In this document: positions 21,435 to 30,900 of the stretch, piece by piece
Layout: every line of letters starts with the position of its first letter
How positions within the stretch are numbered: the first letter of the stretch is position 1
Assembly (NCBI GenBank): GCA_021773335.1
Contig: JAJFKG010000001.1
Span: 1 to 64,000 of the forward strand
From: Gammaproteobacteria bacterium
Lineage (GTDB): Bacteria; Pseudomonadota; Gammaproteobacteria; JAJFKG01
Direction: 5' to 3'
Length of the DNA: 64,000 bases
Notes under the pieces: generated by a model
Told to the model about the DNA's origin: nothing
Seen by the model: only the letters and a program-made list of their open reading frames with translations
The model's database searches: none
Translations under genes and position numbers: made by a program

Positions 21435-22127
21435 ATGACCATTACGCCATTGCAACATCCCCAAGCTTTTCCGTCAGGTGAAGCAGTTGTCTATTTGCCC
21501 GGGATAGTTGGTGATATTGAAGCTATTACGGTAGCGCCCAGGACCTTGAGTGCACCGCAACGTACCGCCATTATCTGCCACCCACATCCCTTACAAGAAG
21601 GTACGATGCATAACAAGGTTGTTACCACGTTAAGTCGTACCTATCGCGATTTAGGTATGTACACCGTGCGTTTTAATTTTCGTGGCGTGGGTGCCAGCGC
21701 TGGTACCTTTGCCGATGCCATTGGCGAGACTGATGATTTATTGGCGGTCTTGGAATGGGTTAGACAAGTACGCCCTGACGATAACATCTGTCTCGCTGGC
21801 TTTTCATTTGGCTCGTACGTTGCCGCGCGTGGTATGACCTTAAGCCCTTATCCGATCGAACATCTCACGTGTGTGGCGCCACCGGTACACCATTATGCCT
21901 TCACCGAACTCGCGGCGATTACTTGCCCATGGATTGTGGTCCAAGGTGAGGCCGATGAAGTCGTGCCTCCTGATGCTGTGTTTCAATGGTTAGAGACTAT
22001 TAACACGAATCCACCTGCCGTGACCCGTATGCCGGACGTCGGACATTTTTTTCATCGTCGCTTGGTTGATTTGCGCGAAGCGTTGAAAACGCAATTGCAA
22101 ACACAGCTTACGATCACACAAGGGTAA
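21435..22127 (+). CDS. Alpha/beta hydrolase (COG2945-like)
   Basis: 230 residues. The nucleophile elbow is GFSFGS at about residues 122-127; the likely acid is Asp in QGEADEVVPP and the histidine is in DVGHFFHRRL near residue 195. ICHPHPLQEGTMHNKVV and VRFNFRGVGASAG are typical of the small serine hydrolases of this family. The substrate is unknown. The triad placement is inference from the family pattern. Confidence 0.85.
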   Translation: MTITPLQHPQAFPSGEAVVYLPGIVGDIEAITVAPRTLSAPQRTAIICHPHPLQEGTMHNKVVTTLSRTYRDLGMYTVRFNFRGVGASAGTFADAIGETDDLLAVLEWVRQVRPDDNICLAGFSFGSYVAARGMTLSPYPIEHLTCVAPPVHHYAFTELAAITCPWIVVQGEADEVVPPDAVFQWLETINTNPPAVTRMPDVGHFFHRRLVDLREALKTQLQTQLTITQG

Positions 22128-22130
22128 GCG

Positions 22131-23222
22131 ATGAGACCCTCTGAACGTTACCAACAAGATGTGCAACTCGGCGGTTTTTGCAGTGACCCACAACAATTAC
22201 ACGTTTTAACATATCTTGATGAACTCTATGATGAACTGATCGATAGAGAACATAAGCCGAATCTATGGGCGCACATTAAAGCTTTATTTCGGCGCGCCAA
22301 AGATCCGGTTCGCGGCTTATACCTCTGGGGCGGGGTAGGGATTGGCAAAACCTATCTCATGGATTCATTCTTCGAATGCTTGCCAATTCAACGCAAGTTG
22401 CGCATGCATTTTCATCGTTTTATGCAACAGACACACGTACGTTTGCAAGCCTTGCAAGGACATAAAGATCCGTTGCCTATCATCGCACGCGAAATCGCTG
22501 CTAAGACGCGCATCTTATGTTTTGATGAATTTTACGTCTCGGATATTGCCGATGCCATGTTATTAGGTGGTTTGTTCAGGGCTCTGCTGGATGAAGGAGT
22601 GACGTTGGTTGCGACCTCGAATATTCCACCAAGCGAATTGTATCGCAATGGCTTGCAGCGTGAATTGTTTTTACCCGCAATTGCCACAATTGAAGCGCAT
22701 TGTGAAGTGATTCATCTACAAAGCATGGAAGATTACCGTTTACGTACCTTGCAACAATCGGGGGTTTATTTCTACCCGCTCGACCATGAAGCTGCGCAGA
22801 GTATGCGTGATAGCTTTGCCGCTTTTGCGCATGGTGGCGAAGTGCGTGGTGAGCCGATTACAATAGAAGGGCGAGGGATCCAAACGATCCGTTATGCCCA
22901 TAAAGTTATTTGGTTTGATTTCATGGCGATCTGTAATGTGCCACGTAGCCAAATGGATTATTTAGAAATTGCACGCAGTTTTCATACGGTGTTAGTTAGC
23001 AATGTCGTGCAAATCCAAGAAAACCAAGACAATCTGATCCGTAACTTCATTAATCTCGTCGATATATTTTATGATAATAACGTCAAATTGATTGTGTCGG
23101 CTGAGACTAGCTACGATGCACTTTATCCATCAGGACGCCTACGCTTTGACTTTGATCGCACGCAAAGCCGCTTATTCGAAATGCAATCACATGCGTATTT
23201 AAGTCGACCGCATAAATTGTAG
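22131..23222 (+). CDS. zapE: Cell division ATPase ZapE (AFG1 family)
   Basis: 363 residues. Walker A GGVGIGKTYL is at about residues 68-77 and Walker B ILCFDEFYVSDIADAM at about 129-144. The C-terminal part has VSAETSYDALYPSG and FDRTQSRLFEMQS, typical of AFG1/ZapE. In E. coli ZapE binds FtsZ at constriction. The stop codon TAG falls in a short phrase (GTAGACTAC) that recurs in the palindrome linkers, so a repeat appears to have inserted at its 3' end. Confidence 0.93.
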   Translation: MRPSERYQQDVQLGGFCSDPQQLHVLTYLDELYDELIDREHKPNLWAHIKALFRRAKDPVRGLYLWGGVGIGKTYLMDSFFECLPIQRKLRMHFHRFMQQTHVRLQALQGHKDPLPIIAREIAAKTRILCFDEFYVSDIADAMLLGGLFRALLDEGVTLVATSNIPPSELYRNGLQRELFLPAIATIEAHCEVIHLQSMEDYRLRTLQQSGVYFYPLDHEAAQSMRDSFAAFAHGGEVRGEPITIEGRGIQTIRYAHKVIWFDFMAICNVPRSQMDYLEIARSFHTVLVSNVVQIQENQDNLIRNFINLVDIFYDNNVKLIVSAETSYDALYPSGRLRFDFDRTQSRLFEMQSHAYLSRPHKL

Positions 23223-23250
23223 ACTACTGGCTTTGCGTCAAGCTCATATG

Positions 23251-23409
23251 GTAGCCTTGATAAGCCGCGTAGCGGTGCATCAAGGATCAGCATTTACCAT
23301 ACTCGCCCCACCCCAGAGGGATGGGACGAGATCTGCGCCCAGATGTAGCCCGGATAAGTTGCGTAGCAACGCCATCCGGGAGCAGAGCTGACAAAATCTG
23401 CTCCCCGGA
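23251..23409. repeat. Partial A, C and B palindromes between zapE and the next gene
   Basis: A single A hairpin lies at 23251-23286 (GTAGCCTTGATAAGCC...), then a C1-like stem at 23304-23331 (CTCGCCCCACCCCAGAGG...), then a B unit from 23345 whose second half is truncated (CTCCCCGGAT and then unrelated sequence). Core stems match the full-length copies elsewhere. Confidence 0.75.
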
Positions 23410-23492
23410 TCTGACAAATCTAATTTGCATTTTTTGCGCAATCTTGCTAGTTTTCGCAGGTAGAGAAGCTCAACAAACTAGGCATTACCACC

Positions 23493-24167
23493 ATGACTGA
23501 CGACAGCAATAACAATATTCCACAACCGGACAATAAGCCTGCGGCACCGCGCGACCCCAAACAAGCCGACGATGTTTGGATAGCCATGCGCAATGGCCAA
23601 CAACCGCCGTTACAAAACATTTGGGATCGCAACATGACCCCGCAAGAGTTTTATTATCTCTTGAGCCGTTACCCCTATTTAGAAATCTGCGATCAAGAAA
23701 AGCCGTATCAAGAACCAGGTAGCAGGCCCAAGTTTATCAAATCACAAAGCGGTTGGATCATCCACGACTTCGGCAATGTCATCCGCACCTCAGGTTGTGA
23801 TTTACCGTATAAGGAATTACAGCGTTTATATAAAACATTGATCACGGATTACAAAGAAGAAGATGACCAAGGTGAAGGCGGCCAGGGTGAAGGTGGCCCA
23901 CAACGCAGTGGCACGATCACCGGACAAATGGTTACAACCGCGTATGAATTAATTTTGTTAGCACAAGAACGCTGGGGCAAAGGCCAAATCGTTTCAGGTT
24001 TTTATGGCATGCAGCGCGCCGCTTGGGTAGCTGCCCACCGCGCTGGCTTCGAACTCAGTGGCTTTAATCCCACGGTCGAAGACAATGTCGTCTACAATTG
24101 GGTTGCCAAACACAGCCCGGATACCGCACGCAGCATTAAATCTTCTTTGCCTAGCGCCAAGCGATGA
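23493..24167 (+). CDS. Conserved-looking hypothetical protein
   Basis: 224 residues; I do not recognise the family with certainty. The N-terminus (about 1-28) is polar and proline/asparagine-rich, probably disordered. The rest is soluble, with WIAMRNGQQPPLQNIWDRNMTP, QSGWIIHDFGNVIRT and a GEGGQGEGG linker at about residues 130-140, then a C-terminal helical part (YELILLAQERWGKGQIVSGF). There are no membrane segments or signal peptide. It could be a secreted accessory protein, given the island it borders, but nothing in the sequence proves this. Confidence 0.7.
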   Translation: MTDDSNNNIPQPDNKPAAPRDPKQADDVWIAMRNGQQPPLQNIWDRNMTPQEFYYLLSRYPYLEICDQEKPYQEPGSRPKFIKSQSGWIIHDFGNVIRTSGCDLPYKELQRLYKTLITDYKEEDDQGEGGQGEGGPQRSGTITGQMVTTAYELILLAQERWGKGQIVSGFYGMQRAAWVAAHRAGFELSGFNPTVEDNVVYNWVAKHSPDTARSIKSSLPSAKR

Positions 24168-24171
24168 CGTG

Positions 24172-24467
24172 ATGACTATAGAAGATTATTAGTTCTTTGA
24201 ACAGTTAAAACAACTTGACTCTTTGTTGAAGCAATCTATTTATATGGGTCGCGTGCTCGTGGGGATTTTCATCCCCGCTCGGACATTGATATTGCCGTTG
24301 TATGTCCTCAAGCCTCTCATAGTGATTGGCATACAGTTTTAGATATCATTGGTAATGCCGACACACTATTAGACATTGACTGTGTGCGCTATGACAAAAC
24401 TGAGAATGAAAGCTTGCTGCGGGCAATCAATAGAGATAAGAAAGTGTTATACCAACGAGGAGAATAA
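24172..24467 (+). pseudogene. Minimal nucleotidyltransferase (HI0073/MNT type), broken
   Basis: Reading from ATG 24172 gives MTIEDY then a TAG, then FFEQLKQLDSLL; a one-base shift then leads to VEAIYLYGSRARGDFHPRSD and DIDIAV, the active-site GSxxxGDxxxxSDxD motif of minimal nucleotidyltransferases, ending at TAA 24465-24467. A nonsense codon plus a frameshift mean no intact protein is made. The gene lies just before a shortened partner and is the relic of a two-gene nucleotidyltransferase module. Confidence 0.75.
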
Positions 24468-24469
24468 CA

Positions 24470-24616
24470 ATGAATGGCGAAAATATACGTTGGCAAACCT
24501 CTATGCAAAACTTATCTTTAACGCTTGATCGTTTGGATGAAGTGTTGAGCGAATCGGTTGATAAGCATGATTATGTTAAAAGACCGCAATCTTACATCGC
24601 ACACATACAAACATGA
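24470..24616 (+). pseudogene. Truncated nucleotidyltransferase substrate-binding (HI0074-type) protein
   Basis: A 48-codon frame, MNGENIRWQTSMQNLSLTLDR onward, matches the start of HI0074-type (HEPN-like) partner proteins, which run to about 130 residues. The frame ends early (TGA 24614-24616) after KRPQSYIAHIQT. It starts 3 bases after the broken nucleotidyltransferase, as the intact pair would. GAGGAG upstream (24457-24462) is a good ribosome binding site, so a short peptide could still be made. Confidence 0.6.
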
Positions 24617-24938
24617 AACAGCAGTAGCTATCTACAAACGTATCCAAATCTATTACTAGACTCGTCCCACCCCTGTGGGGTGGGACGCAATACTCACGGA
24701 CGCTGCGCGTCCGTACCAAACAATATGGGTATTAGCCTACCGGATCTTGATGACATCCACATTACGGAACTATTCTTTAATCGCCGCCAGCGGCTAGAGT
24801 GGGTAAACCCGTATAATGACCTGGTAACTTTTTTCTCCATTTAACGTCATACTCCGCACCCTGCAGGAACAGGTAGGCGGAGTATCCATTCTTATATAGC
24901 GCGAGCGTAGCGAGCTCTGATATAAAGTCGTTTAGTGC
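24617..24938. other. Intergenic stretch with C-type and D-type palindromes
   Basis: A C1 hairpin (CGTCCCACCCCTGTGGGG..., 24663-24687) and a C2 hairpin (CGGACGCTGCGCGTCCG, 24697-24713) come first. A 39-codon frame (24725-24844, MGISLPDLDDIHITELFF...) has no ribosome binding site and no known relative; it may be a gene remnant. A D-type inverted repeat (CGTCATACTCCGC ... GCGGAGTATCCA, about 24845-24890) follows, then GCGAGCGTAGCGAGC at about 24900-24916, a phrase echoed near 36930. Confidence 0.6.
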
Positions 24939-27900
24939 TTAGTGAGCTCCAGGGGCTCCAGGAGCTTCAGCCCCTCCTGCATCTGGAGCTATTACAGCTT
25001 CTGCTGGTTCGACGTCGCCTTGCTGTTGTCGGTGTGCAAACATTCCATAGATACTGGATGCAGCGCTTGCCCCTGCGTTATAGACGCCGCGGCCAATCCA
25101 AGCAACATCTGCAGCTGTGCGTCTAAAAACATCAAAGCGTTCATGGAAATGCTGCGCGAGAGTTCTATATTGACCGCGACAAGCTGTAGAGGCATTGCCC
25201 CATTCCACAGGTAATAGATTTACTTGTGTTTGGGTAGCCGCGTACTCAAATAAATGGCCTTGAGCTACTTCGTTACCATTAATGTGGGTAAGTAATGCTT
25301 CACATAGGCGCGCATCGCCGTGAAACCTCTGTAAGAATTCGTAGCAGCGTTGCCCATCTTCGGCAATGTGATTGATCAGCATGATGCGTTGGTGATGAGC
25401 TGCGTTGGGAGTATCTGCTTCTGCTGTATTTAGATAAGCTAGTAGGCTGGTATTAAGCGGATTGATATGCTCGGCTCCTCTCCTTCCATAAGCATCCTGA
25501 AAGCTTTGGGAGGCACTAACGTCACGATTCATTAAGAAATCGTGGCAGCGTTGTCCGTTAGCACCAATATGTTGAAATAAAGCATCACGTGGCACTATTA
25601 AGTTACTTATTCGCTCAGCAATACGACCTTTGTCGATGTTGCGTGCTGCATGAATTAGATCAAAATTAGCTTCACCAGTACGTTCAGTGCGTGTGATGAG
25701 GTAGTCGATCACGACTCTACGAGCGGTTTGATTTTCTGCACCCTGTAAGTTTTCTATAAGAGTGGCTTCAGATCCGCTTCCTACTATATTTGCAAATATA
25801 GCTGCAAAATTTGCATCATTGATGTCGGCAGTTGCCAATGCGCCAACAATAGTAAGCGCCTGGATCACTTGGGGCATCACAAGCGCTTGTAGTGTTGCTG
25901 CACCAGCGAGATCCTCAGTGTCGAGACGTACTCGTTGATCGTGTAATTCCTGTAACCTGGCTAAGATGGCTCTGCGTTGTGTTGCTGGGATGGCATTAAT
26001 GTTATTGCACAGCCCAGCTATGCGATTAGCTTGCTCACAGCTGCGCAAAGCAATCAGTATGGAGATTCGATTTTCGACATGTGCTGCATCAGGTACGGCT
26101 GCGAGCAAAGCAACTAATGATTCATTAGCTGTTGCATCATCAACACTTCCAACAATCGCACGTACAAAATGATTAATCGCTGCTTGACCTTGTTCATCAG
26201 TCGTTCGCATTAAGTCAATTAATGTAGCACGCTCAGCGGCACTGAGTTGATTGACAATGGCTTGCAGTGCGTTACCTGCATTTTCATCAGCGGCTGCTGC
26301 AGCACCATCCTCACCGACAGCTGGATAAGCCGCGTTACCCAGATGGTGTAATATGTTCGTCAATGTTTGATGTCGGCTTGCTGGGTCTCCGGCTTTCAAT
26401 TGCGTAACAATGCTAGCTAAGGCATTATTGCCAGCATCCTCAGGTAATTGTTGCAAAGCCACTATAAGCTGGCTTAATTGCTCGGCAGTGATCGTTTCGC
26501 TATCAATGAGTTGTGTAATGACTCTATCACAGGTAGCGCCATCAGCTGATGCACTCCAGTGAGCGAGTACTGTTGTTAGTTGCACTGGTGTGGCACGCAA
26601 GTGTTCAATAATCCCAAGCAGCGTTGTGGCATCATTGTTATCCATAGTCTCGTTACTACGTGCTGCCAATACTAAAACTAGCTGCGCTTTTTCCATGATA
26701 CTTAAATTGTCTAAGAATGCATGTACGGTCGCGAGGTGATCGTCCGCGAGGTGATCGTCGTTGTTTGTATAGTACTGACTCAATGCCTCAATCAATCTGT
26801 TCTCTGTAGGTTCGGCGGCATTGTCACGTAATACCCGTAAACGCTCTGTGGTTGGCAGCTGTTGGATAACTTCATGCACTTGTTCAGCATGGGCTGCATA
26901 ATTATCGACAAGGGCGCTGATAACGGCATCGGTCGCAGAATTGATAATGTTCACAAGCGCTTTTTTAGCACCGTCAGGGTGAGTGTTAGGATAAGTGTTG
27001 GCTAAGGGTACGCCTGTTCCAGCTATTTGTGCTAATGCGACTAACAAAGCAGCACGCGCCGGGTTAGTTTGCAGTGCGCCTAATATACTCCCGAAACCAT
27101 GATCGCCAGTTGGCTCAGGTCTTAACGCGCCTCGGGCAGGGGCACTCTCTAGGGCGGCCTCAGGTTCTAAATAAGGATATAAGCTTGCAACAATGTGGTT
27201 GATAGTTGCTTGTCCGTCACCATTCGCAAGGCTAGCCAGATGTCCAATTGCATTTGCTAATAATTGTGTCCTAAACTCAGGGCCAATAACAGGAGCAGCA
27301 TCAGCACCGTCAGCCGGCTCCCCTATACGAGTAACTAAGGCACGGATAAAACCATCGAAAGCAGCATCATATGTATTGCTTGTTCTCGCTTCATGTAATT
27401 GTTTCAGAATGTTGCCAAGGCGTTCAGCTGTAATATCGTCATGTGTAATTAATCCTTGTAGTGCCTCAACGTGAGTGGGAGGTTCATACGTAATCAGATG
27501 CTGAAGAATACGTAATCGAGCTTGACCAGGAAATGCAGCAATTTCCCCCAATGCTGTACGACGAAACACATTAACAAATTGATTGTTTGCAGTCGCATCT
27601 GGGCGGATAGCTTGTACCACTGCAGCAAGAGCTTGGGGAAACTGCAAGCTAGGTGTTACTAATTCAGCTAAAAGTTGTGCTTGCTGTGCCGGGCCGAGAT
27701 TGTCAATGATCGCTCGTATTACCTGCCGGCCAACTTCACTAGACTGTAAACCCTGTAATACTAACGCTCGACGATCCTCAGATATTGCATCCGTGGTATA
27801 GAATAGATGGCGAATAGGTTGTTGTCCCATCCCAACTAAATGTGGTGCGGTGACGACATTATTAAACGCGATTAATATTCTTGCAGCATTTGCTTGGTAC

Positions 27901-30900
27901 TGCTCTGGGTTATCTGCATCGTAACTCAAACCTACCAGAATATTTTCCACAGTTGGTTGACCAGCGATAGCGGTGCCATGCTCATCAACACTACGGCGTA
28001 TTATTGCATTGATAATGGCTTGATCTTCAGCTGCCGCTGCCTCAATCAAGCTAAGACGAGTGTCTGCTGTGTTAGCAATGCGTGTAATAATCGCATCCAA
28101 GGTCCGCTGTGCATCAGCATGATGGCCATCTTCACCTGCTGCTGGGCCGACTCGTGCCTGCATAGCCGCTAAGATTTGGATACGCTGTTGCGGGCTTAAT
28201 GGGCCGATAAAATTACTGATTGCATCGTAACCTGCCTGTGTATCGTGCGCACTACCGGCAGTAGCAGCTTGCATATAGCTTAACTCAAGTGAGTGAGCAA
28301 TAGACTGGATCGCAGCTAGGGTATCAAGTAGATAGTTTAACAATGTAGTCGCTTGCTCTTGACTAATATGAGGCTCTTCATCATCCGTATCTTCATCTGT
28401 ATCTGTACCGTCGTCTTCAGGATTAGCGATGGCGACTAAATTCGCTAGCGTGCCTAAGTTACGTGCGGCTGCGACTTGTTGCGGGGTTAAGGCCGTCTCG
28501 TCATCTTCTACTGCCTCAGCTGCTTGTAAGCCATCGCTTAAGACTGTTGGTATGTGCTGTCTAGCACCAGTGTTATCCTCAGCATTCCAATTGCTATGCA
28601 TCGCTGCCAAAAGGGCGATTCTATAAGCAGCTTGAATGTTTCTAACAATATATTGCAATGCGTGACGTGCATCTTCACTATAGTCGTTACCTTCGCGATT
28701 AATTTCTGTGGCTAAAGCACAGATTAGAGCTATGCGGTTTGCGTAGCCAGTGCCAAAGATGGTATTCCCGCTAGTATTAAATATTCGTTGTGCATTAAAT
28801 GCATCACACTGCGCAATAGCGATGATGACGCGTGCAGTTTTGGCAGCGCGTGCAGCTGTAGGCGTTGTGATAGCAGGGTGTGCGAGTATCGTATTATAAT
28901 CAGCAAGACGCTCCTCGGCACGAGCGATATTAGTTTGATCGTTGTTTCCTGCCACATCAGGATGTCTCTCTACCAGCCCATTAATAAGTAAGTTTATCGA
29001 AGCCTGATCCGTGGAAGCACCAATGAGCCGGGCATAATGACTTGCAATATCTGTGGTGTCGTCTGCATCTGCAATGCGATCGAATAGTATGCGATTTGGC
29101 AATGCTAATGCACCAGCCAATATAGCGACGCGAACTTGAGTTTGATCTTCTATACTAGCAGCGCTGCTTTCGATAATGCGTTGTAATCGTGGTTGTAGGC
29201 GTATAGCTGCTTCGGTGCTTGCTCTGTCATGAGCAGCTACAGCATACCGCTCTTGCTGCGATCCTTCTGCTGCTGTTAAAGCAGCCTGCCGTCTCACTAC
29301 TACCTCAGCTTGAGCCACGTCAAGCACACCATCACGATCTTGGGGTGCAAAGCGCTGATAAATACATGTAATAATTTTATTAGCGACGTTTTGTTGTCCA
29401 TTGCGATGAAGATGACTAAGTAGTGCGGCTAATTTAACAGGGTCAGAGTTATCATCGGCGTCTTTTTCATCCAGCAACGCGACGCTGATTTGTCGGATGA
29501 TTTCATTGATTTGTGCAGGTGTTTCAAAGTTAGTAGTAGCTGCGCTACTATGTGCAATGAGACCTTGTAATATGAGGGCTTGTATTGCAGTTGTGTCATC
29601 GATACCGTCATCATCAGCCAGGCTCATGAAGGTTTCAGTCAGGCTCTTATCACCAACGGGTAACTCACTGGGGCTATTAAATAGATTAATAATAAACTGG
29701 TTGCCTGCCTGGAGTGCGCGAGTTTGGATGTCATTGTTAATATTATCTTGCAAGCTTTTAAGTGCAATAAAGAATTTCGCTAAGTCAGCGGCTATAACGC
29801 CAGCATCAAGGGGTTGAGGTGGAGTTGTATCATCGGTTTGCGCATAAATTTCTCTAATAATCGGATTGTAATACTCTTCGCGGGCATAAGTACTATAGTC
29901 GGTACGCTCAGCTAGGCGTGCATTACGTTTAACAGCGGTGTAGAGACCGCGGCGTCTATCTGCAGGGTCTTCACTATAGTCGCCCAAGAGTGCATTGATG
30001 TCTGTTTGCTCGGTGTCATTAAAGTAATGGATGATCGCAGCTAACTGTGATTCAGGTAGTACGAAAGCATTTTCATCGGTAGTGGGCGTATCCGCGAAAA
30101 TAGTGCTAAGGGCTCGTTTGATGTGTTCTCTGCCAATGGCTGCCTCGCCTGCAGTTACAGGTGGTAGGCTACCTGCATTCAGTATGCTGTTTACCAACGC
30201 TTGTCGTCGCGTTGCTGCGTTGTTGGCATCAGATTCAGAGAAGCTACGTAAAATGCTGCTCAACTGACGCTCTAATGCCTGATCGACAGCTCGATGATAC
30301 GATGTAAGGTCAGTGCCTGTTAGTGTAGAATCACCAGAGTAATCTGGTCTCAGCATTTGCCGGATAAGGCCGGTGCGTAATGCCTCATAAGTACGGTTAT
30401 TCGCGTTTGTATGCCAATTCGTTAATACGGTGTATAAACGCTCATGCTTATTGCTTGGGTCGTTGATCAGTGCATTATAAAAGTAGCGTTGTAGGTTTTC
30501 ATTGCCAAGAATATGATCACGCAACTGGTTGCAGTTGCGGAGAGGCGCATATTCGGGAATGGCGTGCCACTGATTTAAAGTTTCAAATAGCTTGATTGCT
30601 TTGCTGTGATCAGTAAGAGCAGTTGGTGAGAGGTGTGCAAATAAGGCAGTCCGTTGTGCTTTGGCAGCGCTATTATTTGCAGTAATTTTCTCAACCAGCA
30701 TGGTGCGAGCAGTTGTGTAAGTATCATTAATTGCAGCAATTTCAGCTGCAGTAATCTCTCTGGTTGAGTTTTCAAAATCATCTGCAGTAATCATTTTGGC
30801 TAAGCGATTTAAGATTGCTTCTAAGATGCGTGGCTCTGCACGTCCGAAGTATGCCTTTAATTCTTCGCATAAATCGTTTTCAGTAGTTGCATTATCCCAA

